Shown: piece by piece, positions 26,136-34,040 of the stretch
How the letters are laid out: every line of letters begins with the position of its first letter
How positions within the stretch are numbered: position 1 is the first letter of the stretch
DNA from: JALYUM01 sp036688685
GTDB taxonomy: Bacteria > Pseudomonadota > Gammaproteobacteria > Burkholderiales > Burkholderiaceae_D
Assembly: GCF_036688685.1 (NCBI RefSeq)
Contig: NZ_JAQQPS010000017.1
Location: 91,198-155,197 of the forward strand
DNA: 64,000 nucleotides
Direction of reading: 5' to 3'
Notes under the pieces: generated by a model
The model's database searches: none
Seen by the model: the letters and a program-made list of their open reading frames with translations, nothing else
What the model was told of the DNA's origin: nothing
Made by a program: the position numbers and the translations under genes

Positions 26136-26402
26136 CTAGAGCGCGAAGCGCTGTGCTTGCAGGTTACGGTAACCGGCCCGGTACAGGGCTTTTACTTTCT
26201 TTTCCACAAGGATGGCAATGTAATCTGTCACCGTCGCCCTGGGCGCCAGTGTGGCCAGGGTGGTCTGGTAGCGTGCCAGCACGTCGTCGATGGGCACGGC
26301 CAGTTCGCGTGCAAGCGATTCGATCGATGAACTGTAGCGCTTGTCGTGCAGCAGGTCCGCATCGGGACGCGGCGCATCTATTAATTCAGAAAATTGTTCC
26401 AT
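26136..26402 (-). CDS. DUF3562-type small protein
   Basis: The 88-residue protein matches what I know of DUF3562 proteins of betaproteobacteria: a helical segment ESLARELAVPIDDVLARYQT (about 28-47) that looks like the start of a helix-turn-helix, followed by VTDYIAILVEKKVKALYR. Function unknown. GGAG lies eight bases before the ATG. The gap to the SixA-like gene is 27 bases, so it is probably co-transcribed. Confidence 0.75.
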   Translation of the reverse strand: MEQFSELIDAPRPDADLLHDKRYSSSIESLARELAVPIDDVLARYQTTLATLAPRATVTDYIAILVEKKVKALYRAGYRNLQAQRFAL

Positions 26403-26429
26403 AGCAAGCTCTCCAGGAGGACTTCCTTT

Positions 26430-26891
26430 CTATGCCGATGCCAGCAACGACGGTGTCATCACTGTCTTGAGGGTCAGCCGGGGTTGGGCTGCGTCGGTAT
26501 TGCAGGCGAACCACCAGGTCGCGCCGCGGCGCAGGACCAAGGCCGATTCTTGCGCGCCCGCCAAACGGGAAGCCAGTACGCTCATAGCAGGATTATGCCC
26601 TATTAAAATGACAAGACCATGACTATCTGGCCAGCCGCTCGCCGCCAGCAACTGGTCGGCGTCCGCATCCGGGGCAATCCGGCGGTCGATTTCGTATGGT
26701 AGCGCGAGCGCATCGGCCGTCTCGCGCGTGCGCACTGCCGGGCTGGCGACGATGCGCACGGCGCCGGGCAACTGGGCCTTCAGCCACTGCGCCATCTGCT
26801 CCGCCTGGCGCCAGCCTTTTGGGGTGAGGGCGCGCGCCATGTCGTCGTCACCGTCTTCGGCTTCGGCGTGGCGCCATAAAATGAGTTCCAT
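26430..26891 (-). CDS. sixA: SixA-type phosphohistidine phosphatase
   Basis: The 153-residue protein belongs to the histidine-phosphatase superfamily: it opens MELILWRHAEAEDG (catalytic RH at residues 7-8), has the ASPAVRTRETADAL segment and the second His in VILIGHNPAMS. SixA removes phosphate from histidine phosphotransfer proteins (ArcB, PTSNtr). The start at 26891 shares its A with the TGA stop of the CYTH-CHAD gene (TGATG), a sign of translational coupling. A longer in-frame opening inside the upstream gene lacks the usual N-terminus. Confidence 0.9.
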   Translation of the reverse strand: MELILWRHAEAEDGDDDMARALTPKGWRQAEQMAQWLKAQLPGAVRIVASPAVRTRETADALALPYEIDRRIAPDADADQLLAASGWPDSHGLVILIGHNPAMSVLASRLAGAQESALVLRRGATWWFACNTDAAQPRLTLKTVMTPSLLASA

Positions 26892-28462
26892 CAACGGCCC
26901 CCTTTGCGGATCAGGTCGCGCACGCCCGCGGCGGCGGCGGGATGGGCCAGCTTGCGCCATGGCGCCTGGCGTTGCGCCAGTCGCGCCGCGGCAATGCCGT
27001 TCAGGTACGCCGCCACAACATGCACCTGCGTGGCCAGTTCCGGCCGCGCCTGCGCATAGCCGGCCAGGATGGTCTGCGCCACGTGGCTGTCGTTGAGCAC
27101 GCCCAGCGCATGCTGCACGGCGGACAGTTGTTTGACATAGCGCTTGGCCTTGTTGCTGCGCTCGATCGCGCCGAAAAACTCGACCGCGTAGCGGGCCTGC
27201 TTGCAGCCGATGCGCAGCCGGTGCAGCGAGCTGCTGTCGTGGTCGCCGAGTTTGTGCACCGTGTTCGCGCGTTTGCGCACCTTGTCATGTGCGGCGGCGA
27301 GCGCGCCGCGTGCGAAGATCGCCAACGGGCGCCGCAGGCGCGCGCGGCCCGCGCGCGAGGCGTCCTTGCGCCAGCGCTTGCCGTCCACCCACGCGAACAG
27401 GCCCAGCATCATTTGCGCGTAGTGGGTGGCGTGCACGGCGCGGCGCGCGGCCGCGCGTTTTTCGTGCGCATCTGCCTGCACATGCTCGAACAGGCTTTGC
27501 AGAAAATCGCGGTGCCGGCCGGCGTCGGCAATGCGTGGCAAGGTGGTGAGCAGCAGCACGTCGGCATCGCGCGCTGCGCCCAGCATGACGGCAACGTCGT
27601 CGAGCTGCGCCTGCAGGTCGGCGGGCAGGGCGACCAGGTCGCGAAACAGTTTCAGCGCCGACTTGAAGCGGCGCAGCCCGACGCGCAACTGGTGCAGGTA
27701 TTCGGGGTCGTCGCTCTCGAGAAACCCCTGGGCATTGCTTTGCGCATGTTCGAGGCAGGCGGCCAGGATGCGGCGCAGTCCCTGCTCGACGCTGGCGCGG
27801 CGCGGCAAGGCGATGGCGCTGGCCTTGCGCGGCTGCATCCCTTGGCCCAGCAAGGCGAAGCCACGCTCGGCCTTGCTGACAAAACTCAGTTGCACCGGGA
27901 TGTGGCGCGCCAGCTGGTGCGCCGCCGTGTACAAGGCCGATTTTTTGCCGGACTTGCGTTCCAGTTCGATTTCGGCAAACGTACTTCGGGCGCCATTGGC
28001 CAGCGTGGTGCCTTCATCGAGCGCCATCTCGATGCTGGCGCCGTCCACCTCCAGCGTCCAGGTGGTGCGCCTTGCCTGCACCGTGAACAGTTCGGCCAGC
28101 GTGCCGCTGCGTTCGACACGGCGCAGCATGCGCGCATACTTTGCCGGCAAGTGATTGGCCTGGAGCAGGCCGCGCACATCGGGGCTACTGGTGCCCACCG
28201 CCGATTCCCATTCACCCCGCACCAGCGGCCCGGCAGCGGCCCCGTCCGGCTGGCCCTTGAGCGTTTGGGTGCGCTGCTGCGCATCCTCGCGCACCCGCAG
28301 CGACAGGCCGTGCTTTTGCAAGGCGTTATCGGGCGTGTCGAAATAATGCGAGGTGAGTTGGCGTGTGACCGGCTCCTTCGTGGCAAAATCCTGCAGCAAT
28401 CGCTGCGAAGAAATTTTATGCAGGTGGTCCACGCTGGATGTCAATTTGAGTTCGGTTTCCAT
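26891..28462 (-). CDS. CYTH and CHAD domain protein (inorganic triphosphatase / polyphosphate-binding)
   Basis: The 523-residue protein has an N-terminal CYTH domain (about 1-200) with the EXEXK metal-binding signature at residues 2-6 (ETELK), typical of tunnel-fold triphosphatases such as E. coli YgiF. A CHAD domain (about 225-500) follows, rich in conserved His/Arg/Lys (EYLHQLRVGLRRFKSAL, SSLHRLRIGCKQARYAVEFF); CHAD domains bind polyphosphate. The gene is divergent from ppx and coupled to the SixA-like gene, so the context also points to phosphate polymers. It is predicted to be cytoplasmic. Confidence 0.93.
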   Translation of the reverse strand: METELKLTSSVDHLHKISSQRLLQDFATKEPVTRQLTSHYFDTPDNALQKHGLSLRVREDAQQRTQTLKGQPDGAAAGPLVRGEWESAVGTSSPDVRGLLQANHLPAKYARMLRRVERSGTLAELFTVQARRTTWTLEVDGASIEMALDEGTTLANGARSTFAEIELERKSGKKSALYTAAHQLARHIPVQLSFVSKAERGFALLGQGMQPRKASAIALPRRASVEQGLRRILAACLEHAQSNAQGFLESDDPEYLHQLRVGLRRFKSALKLFRDLVALPADLQAQLDDVAVMLGAARDADVLLLTTLPRIADAGRHRDFLQSLFEHVQADAHEKRAAARRAVHATHYAQMMLGLFAWVDGKRWRKDASRAGRARLRRPLAIFARGALAAAHDKVRKRANTVHKLGDHDSSSLHRLRIGCKQARYAVEFFGAIERSNKAKRYVKQLSAVQHALGVLNDSHVAQTILAGYAQARPELATQVHVVAAYLNGIAAARLAQRQAPWRKLAHPAAAAGVRDLIRKGGR

Positions 28463-28647
28463 GGCGAGAATGCCTCGGCTGAGCTAGTAAGAGTTGGTTC
28501 ATGGTAGACCTTTTTGCGCCCGCCTGCCGCACACCTGTGGTGGGATCGACATCGTTGCCGCACTTTGATCTGGCGCAATCTGTCACACTATGCGCACTTT
28601 TGCGGCCCGTGGCGGGCCGCTGCTTTCCATCCAAAGGTATTTCCATC

Positions 28648-30102
28648 ATGTTTGCTGCAGTCGATTTAGGGTCCAACAGTTTTCGCCTCCACATTGGCCA
28701 CCAGGCCGGCAACCGGATGCGCGTGGTGAAGACCGCGCGCGACCCGGTGCGCCTCGCGGCCGGGCTGGACAAGGACAAGATCCTCAGCGCCGAGGCCATT
28801 GCCGACGGCGTGCGCGCGCTACGCAGCTTCAAGGAAATTCTCGGCCAGCACCAGTTGACCGGGGTGCGCGTGGTGGCCACCAACACTTTCCGCGTGGCGC
28901 GCAACGTGGCGGCCTTCATGCCGCTGATGGAGCAGGCCATCGGCTATCCGATCGAGATCATTTCGGGCGAAGAAGAGGGGCGCTTGATCTACATGGGCGT
29001 GTCGCATGAAGTGGCGCGCCCGCTCGAGGCGCGCCTGGTGATCGATATCGGCGGCGGCTCCACCGAGCTGATCCTCGGGCGCGGCAACGACATCGACGTG
29101 GTCGAGTCGTTCGGTATCGGCACCCAGCAGCAGAGCATCACCTTTTTCCCCGACGGCAAGATCGACGCGCGCGCGTTCGAGGCCGCCATCACGTCGGCCC
29201 GTTCGCGCTTCGATGACGCCGCCGCCCTGTTCCGGCCCGGTGAATGGGAGGCCGTGTATGGCTCGTCCGGCACCATCCGCGCGATTGCCGAAGTGATCGC
29301 CGTGAACGGCATCGGCGACGGCGCGATGTCGTTCTCCAGCCTGAAGGCGCTCGAAGCGGTGCTGGTGCGCTGCGGCCACGTCGACCGCTTCCTGCTGCCC
29401 GGCATCAAGCGTGAACGCGTATTCGTCATGCTGGGCGGCCTGTCGGTGCTGCTGGGCGTGATGGAAGAATTGCAGGTGCCGCGCATGGTGGCCATCAACG
29501 CCGGCCTGCGCCTGGGCGCGCTGTGCGACCTGGAGATGCGCTCGAACCGGCTCGACCGGCGCGACCAGGCCATCGAAGTGTTCCAGCGCCGCTTTCGGGT
29601 GGACGAAGAACGCGCCGCGCGCACTGCCGCGCTGGCGCGCCACCTGCACCTGCAGCTCGATCCGGAGGCGGGACCGTACCAGCGTTACCTCGACTGGGCC
29701 AGCCGCCTGCACGAAGTGGGCCAGGCCATCTCCCACAGCGGCGCGCACAAGCACGGCGCCTACATGGTCGAGAACGCCGACATGCCGGGCTTTACCACCG
29801 GCGACCAGGCCATCATGGGTAAGCTCGTGCTGGGCCAGAAGGGCAATTTGCGCAAGGTGAAGGAGCAGCTGGGCGACCCTGATTTCGCGCGCGCCCAGCT
29901 GGCCCTGCGCCTGGCCGCGATGATGATGCATGCGCGTCTCGACGAACACATCGAAGGCATCCGGCTGCGCATGAAGTCGCGCATCGATATCGGCGTGGGC
30001 GCCGACTGGGCCAAGCGCCATCCGACCGTGATGTTCTGGCTGGAGAAGGAAAAAGATTGCTGGGACGAGGTGAGCGTGGCGCTGTCCGTGTCGGTCGGCT
30101 AG
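28648..30102 (+). CDS. ppx: Exopolyphosphatase (Ppx/GppA family)
   Basis: Removes terminal phosphate from polyphosphate (or pppGpp in the GppA branch). The 484-residue protein begins MFAAVDLGSNSFRLHIGHQA, the ASKHA phosphate-1 motif, has IISGEEEGRLIY and the phosphate-2 motif VIDIGGGSTELIL, YGSSGTIRAIAE, and a C-terminal HD-like helical domain (about 300-480) with HEVGQAISHSGAHKHGAY. Length favours Ppx. The ATG at 28648 is chosen to fit the family N-terminus; the frame is open 147 bases upstream. A perfect hairpin GCGGCCCG/CGGGCCGC lies at 28602-28620, 27 bases before the ATG. Bestrophin follows after 7 bases. Confidence 0.94.
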   Translation: MFAAVDLGSNSFRLHIGHQAGNRMRVVKTARDPVRLAAGLDKDKILSAEAIADGVRALRSFKEILGQHQLTGVRVVATNTFRVARNVAAFMPLMEQAIGYPIEIISGEEEGRLIYMGVSHEVARPLEARLVIDIGGGSTELILGRGNDIDVVESFGIGTQQQSITFFPDGKIDARAFEAAITSARSRFDDAAALFRPGEWEAVYGSSGTIRAIAEVIAVNGIGDGAMSFSSLKALEAVLVRCGHVDRFLLPGIKRERVFVMLGGLSVLLGVMEELQVPRMVAINAGLRLGALCDLEMRSNRLDRRDQAIEVFQRRFRVDEERAARTAALARHLHLQLDPEAGPYQRYLDWASRLHEVGQAISHSGAHKHGAYMVENADMPGFTTGDQAIMGKLVLGQKGNLRKVKEQLGDPDFARAQLALRLAAMMMHARLDEHIEGIRLRMKSRIDIGVGADWAKRHPTVMFWLEKEKDCWDEVSVALSVSVG

Positions 30103-30109
30103 CGCACCG

Positions 30110-31051
30110 GTGATCCTGCGCGAGCGCCCCTCGGGCATCAAGCTGTTCCTCGCCTTGCGCGGCTCGATCGTGCCGCGCATCCTGCCCGCGCTGATCGTGA
30201 ACGTGGCCATCGCCACGCTGGTGACCTGGTCGCACGGCGACCTGTTTCACCTGAAGATCACGCTGACGACGATTCCGTTTACGCTGATCGGCTTGCCGCT
30301 GGCGATCTTCCTCGGCTTTCGCAACAACGCAGCCTACGACCGTTTCTGGGAAGGGCGCAAGCTGTGGGGCGAGCAGGTGCTGCGCAGCCGCAGCCTGGCG
30401 CGCCAGTGCTGCAGCCTGATCGACTATCCTGCGCCGGCCACCATTGCGGACGGCCTGGCCGACACCCGCGTGCGCATGGTGCTGCGCGCGATCGCCTTCA
30501 ACTTTGCCGTGCGCGACCTGCTGCGCCAGCAAGCGCCGGCGCGCGCCACGCAAGACCTGCTGGCGCCGGCCGAATGGGCCGCGCTGCAGGGTGCGCCGAA
30601 TCCGCCCGCCTACCTGATGCAGCAAATGGGCATGGACCTGCAGTTGTGCATGAAGGAAGGCCGCATCGACCCTTGCCTGGCCGTGGCCATCGACACCACG
30701 CTGACGGCGCTGACCGGCGCCGCCGCCTCGTGCGAGCGCATCAAGAATACGCCGCTGCCGTTTTCCTACGTGTTGCTGCTGCACCGCACCTCGTACCTGT
30801 ACTGCTTTTTGCTGCCATTCGGGCTGGTCGATTCGATCGGCTTCATGACGCCGTTCGTGGTCGCCATTGTGGCCTACACCTTTTTTGGCCTGGACGTGCT
30901 CGGCGACGAGATCGAGGAACCGTTCGGCACGGAAGCGAATGACTTGCCGCTCGACGCCATCTGCCGCGCCATCGAGATCGACCTGCGCGCGGCGCTGGGC
31001 GACCCCGATTTGCCGCCGCCGCTACTGCCGATCAATTATCGGTTGACGTAA
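30110..31051 (+). CDS. Bestrophin family membrane protein (putative anion channel)
   Basis: The 313-residue protein matches the bacterial bestrophin family (YneE-like): RPSGIKLFLALRGSIVPRI, four membrane segments (about 20-42, 48-68, 215-235, 238-260), the NNAAYDRFWEGRKLWG motif and the GDEIEEPFGTEANDLPLD motif near the end, which in bestrophins is the calcium-clasp-like acidic cluster. Bestrophins form pentameric ion channels in the inner membrane. The start is a GTG at 30110, seven bases after the ppx stop, so it is most likely co-transcribed. Its stop abuts the stop of the convergent GGDEF/EAL gene. Confidence 0.92.
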   Translation: MILRERPSGIKLFLALRGSIVPRILPALIVNVAIATLVTWSHGDLFHLKITLTTIPFTLIGLPLAIFLGFRNNAAYDRFWEGRKLWGEQVLRSRSLARQCCSLIDYPAPATIADGLADTRVRMVLRAIAFNFAVRDLLRQQAPARATQDLLAPAEWAALQGAPNPPAYLMQQMGMDLQLCMKEGRIDPCLAVAIDTTLTALTGAAASCERIKNTPLPFSYVLLLHRTSYLYCFLLPFGLVDSIGFMTPFVVAIVAYTFFGLDVLGDEIEEPFGTEANDLPLDAICRAIEIDLRAALGDPDLPPPLLPINYRLT

Positions 31052-33736
31052 TTACGCCAGCGCCAGGCGCCGTTGCAGCAGGGCCGCCATCTGCGCCGCC
31101 GGCATCGGCCGGTCGATCAGGTAGCCTTGCACCTCGTCGCAGCGCAGCGCGGCCAGCACGGCCAGTTCGGCCGGTGTTTCGACGCCTTCGGCCACCACCG
31201 ACATGCCCAGTGCGTGCGCCATCGAGACGATCGCCTGGAAAAACACTTTACCTTCGGCCGCCACGCCCAGCTGGGCGGTGAAGGCGCGGTCGACTTTCAG
31301 GCCGTCCATGCGCAGCCGCTGCAGTTGCGACAGCGACGAGTAGCCGGTGCCGAAATCGTCGACATACAGGGCCAGGCCGAGGGCGCGCAGGGCGGCCAGT
31401 TCGGCCACCACTTCGTCCTGCTCGCCCAGCATGGCCGACTCGGTGATTTCAATTTGCAGCAGGTGGGCCGGGATCCGGTGCCGGACCAGGGCCGCGCCGA
31501 CTTGCGCTGCCAGCCCGCGCCGCATGAACTGCTTGGGCGAGATATTGATAGAGACAGGCACCGGATCGAGCCCATCATTGCGCCACGCGGCAAGCTGCGC
31601 GCAGGCCTGTTCGACGACCAGTTCGCCGATGCGCAGGATCAGGCCACCCGCTTCGGCGACGGGAATGAAGGCCGCTGGCGACACGTGGCCGAGCACCGGG
31701 TCGTGCCAGCGCAGCAGCGCTTCCATGCTGCGCAGCTGGCCCGAGCCGGTATCAACGCGCGGCTGGTAGTGCAGCACAAGCAGGCCGGCGTCGATGGCGT
31801 CGGCCAGGCGCTGCTTGAGCTGCATGCGGGTGCGCGCCGCATGCGAGATGGCGTGGTCGAAGTAGCGGTACTGCCCCTTGCCGTCGTTTTTGCCCGCGTA
31901 CATCGCCATATCGGCGTGCTGGATCAGCGTGCTGGCGTCGGCGCCGTCGTTGGGCGCCAGCGCAATGCCGACCGAGGCGCCGACCAGCACCTGCACGCCA
32001 TCGCCGATGGGGAAGGGCTGGGCAAATGCGCCGATGACGCGCTCGGCCACGCTGGCGCTGTGCAGCGGGCCGTCGCAGCAATCGAGCAGGACGACGAATT
32101 CGTCGCCGCCGAAGCGCGCCACCCGGTCCTGCGGGCGCAGCAGGGACAGCAGGCGCGCGGCGGCCGCTTGCAGCAGGCGGTCGCCGGCGCCGTGGCCATG
32201 GGTATCGTTGACCTGCTTGAAGTCGTCGAGGTCGATGAACAGCAAGGCCGAGGCGGCGCCATCCTGCTGCGCGCGCTCGAGCGCCTGCTGGGCGTAGTGC
32301 AGAAAGGCGGGCCGGTTCGGCAAGCCGGTCAGGCTGTCTTCGTTGACCAGGCGCGCTGTCTGCGCCTCGTGCGCTTTTCTCTCGCTGATGTCCTGCAGGG
32401 TGATGGCCAGGCCCGCGCCGACCCGCACCAGGCGCCGGTGGCCCCAGCGCAGATTCATGCCCGGTTCGTCGGAAATGCGCCGGTCTTCTTCGTAAAAGCC
32501 GGTTTCCATGGCAGCCTGGTAGGACGCGAACAGTGTTGCGTGATCGGTGCCCAGGTTCACCTCGGAGAGCAGTTTGCCGACCAGGCTGGCGCGCTGGTAG
32601 CCGTAGAACCAGGCGCCCTGCTCGTTGCAATCGACGATGCGGAAGTCGGTGATGGCGCCCTTGCGGTCGCGCACCGGCGAGGCCATGTAAAACCCATCGT
32701 TGGCGTGTTCGGTGGCGGTACGGTAGACGCGCCGCACTTCGTCCTGCTCGCGCTCGCGCGCGGCGGCGCGCAGGGTCAGGATGCTGGCCAGCAGCGCCAG
32801 CACAGCCAGCGCGACGGAGGCGGCCAGCGCATTGTTGCGGCTGGCGCGCCAGTGGCTTGTCGCCGGCGCCAGCGCGTCGTCCAGGCTCAGGGCCACCAGC
32901 GCCGTCACCTGGTAGTCGCTCGAGGCTTTCCAGCCCAGCATGCGCGTGTAGCCATCGGCACTGGCGGCCGGCAGCAGTTGCATGCCGGCCGCGCCCGACC
33001 ATCGACTGGCGTCGGGCGGCAGGATCGCGCCAGGCGCGCCCAGGTGCGGGTTGCCGTGGGCGGTCTGCTCGACGCGCAAATGGTCGTCGCCGCCGGCCGC
33101 GCCCAGTACGCCGGCGCGGCCCAGCATGGCCGGGCTGCCGAAGGCGGTGAAGTAGCCGGCGTCGATGGCCATCAGCACCACGCCGTCGAATTCATCGTCG
33201 TCAGTGTCGAGCCGGCGCGTCAGCAACACCACGTCGCGGCCGAGCCAGGGGAGGTCCTGGGCCGCGCTGCCGACGGGGGTGGCGCCGATGCGCAGGGCGC
33301 TGGAATTGCTGTTGCTGTGCGCGCTGAAAAAGTCGGCTTGCGCAAAGTTGACGCTGCCGCGCCCGGGCCGCGTGGAAGAGCGCAAGGTGCCGTTGCGGTC
33401 GAGCACGCTGACGTTGACGAAGGCGGCATCGCTGAACATGCCCGCTGCCTTCATGTCTTCCAGCAAGCTGGTGCGGCGCGCATGTTCCCAGCTGTGCTTG
33501 AGTTGCATGGTGACCTGGTCCATCTGCGCGATCGAGCGGGTCAGGTATTGCGCGTAGGCTTCTGCATACGTCGCGGTTTGCTGCACCAGCAGCGCGCGCG
33601 CGGCTTGCCTTTCGACCCTGGCGTTGCTGATGAGATTGACCCAGAGAAGGGCGGCGCCGAGCAAGGCGCACAGAGGCCAGGCCAGGTGCAGGTACGGTTT
33701 GGTGCGGGACAGGATATTCAGGACGATTTTTCTCAT
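31052..33736 (-). CDS. Membrane sensor PAS-GGDEF-EAL protein (c-di-GMP turnover)
   Basis: The 894-residue protein has TM1 (about 18-38), a periplasmic Cache-like sensor (about 40-300; FSDAAFVNVSVLDRNGTLRS is typical), TM2 (about 303-323, ALAASVALAVLALLASILTL), PAS (about 340-450), GGDEF with FGGDEFVVLL intact and EAL with MEALLRWHDP, VSINISPKQF, IEITESAML, VDDFGTGYSSL, LKVDRAFT, VVAEGVET and VQGYLIDRPM. Both active sites look complete. Convergent with the bestrophin gene with directly adjacent stop codons (TAATTA). The periplasmic ligand is not known; its place among phosphate genes is suggestive only. Confidence 0.94.
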   Translation of the reverse strand: MRKIVLNILSRTKPYLHLAWPLCALLGAALLWVNLISNARVERQAARALLVQQTATYAEAYAQYLTRSIAQMDQVTMQLKHSWEHARRTSLLEDMKAAGMFSDAAFVNVSVLDRNGTLRSSTRPGRGSVNFAQADFFSAHSNSNSSALRIGATPVGSAAQDLPWLGRDVVLLTRRLDTDDDEFDGVVLMAIDAGYFTAFGSPAMLGRAGVLGAAGGDDHLRVEQTAHGNPHLGAPGAILPPDASRWSGAAGMQLLPAASADGYTRMLGWKASSDYQVTALVALSLDDALAPATSHWRASRNNALAASVALAVLALLASILTLRAAAREREQDEVRRVYRTATEHANDGFYMASPVRDRKGAITDFRIVDCNEQGAWFYGYQRASLVGKLLSEVNLGTDHATLFASYQAAMETGFYEEDRRISDEPGMNLRWGHRRLVRVGAGLAITLQDISERKAHEAQTARLVNEDSLTGLPNRPAFLHYAQQALERAQQDGAASALLFIDLDDFKQVNDTHGHGAGDRLLQAAAARLLSLLRPQDRVARFGGDEFVVLLDCCDGPLHSASVAERVIGAFAQPFPIGDGVQVLVGASVGIALAPNDGADASTLIQHADMAMYAGKNDGKGQYRYFDHAISHAARTRMQLKQRLADAIDAGLLVLHYQPRVDTGSGQLRSMEALLRWHDPVLGHVSPAAFIPVAEAGGLILRIGELVVEQACAQLAAWRNDGLDPVPVSINISPKQFMRRGLAAQVGAALVRHRIPAHLLQIEITESAMLGEQDEVVAELAALRALGLALYVDDFGTGYSSLSQLQRLRMDGLKVDRAFTAQLGVAAEGKVFFQAIVSMAHALGMSVVAEGVETPAELAVLAALRCDEVQGYLIDRPMPAAQMAALLQRRLALA

Positions 33737-34040
33737 GGTTCAGTTCAGGTCCGGGGCGGTCATCATCGCGTCACACTGCACGGGCACACTGGCCAGGTCT
33801 TGTGCAGGAGGACCGCACGGGCAGCTTTGTCCGGTCGGCTCGAGCATCGGCACCAATTTCGGCAACGCTGCAGTGCCAGCGTTGCAACCATTATAACGAG
33901 TTGATGTTAAGCAATTAATGTGACCGCCGAATGACGTCGCGCAGGTACGCGGCCACGGTGGGTCGGTCACTTACCTTTTCTGTAACAGTCCTGTCATACT
34001 TGTTCACTAAGATAGCTGGTCTTCGAACAGGAATTGCCAC
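33737..34040. other. Divergent intergenic region between a GGDEF/EAL gene and ppk1
   Basis: 304 bases without a gene. It holds a perfect inverted repeat GCAACGCTG-CAGTGC-CAGCGTTGC at 33862-33885 (9-bp arms, 6-base loop), about 125 bases before the GGDEF/EAL start and without a T-run, so an operator or hairpin in that gene's leader; and a candidate Pho box at 33980-33997 on the ppk1 side. Confidence 0.6.
33980..33997 (+). promoter_or_regulatory. Candidate Pho box before ppk1
   Basis: CTGTAAC-AGTC-CTGTCAT fits the PhoB site layout of two 7-base CTGTCAT-like repeats separated by four bases (5/7 and 7/7 matches). A weaker third repeat (GTTCACT) follows at the right 11-base phase. It lies 43 bases before the ppk1 ATG, where a -35 substitute would sit. 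PhoB control of ppk is established in several proteobacteria; here it is inferred. Confidence 0.7.

Noticed and set aside
28580..28586. CTGTCAC half-site upstream of ppx as a Pho box
   Set aside because: No second CTGTCAT-like heptamer at the 11-base phase on either side, so the required direct repeat is missing.
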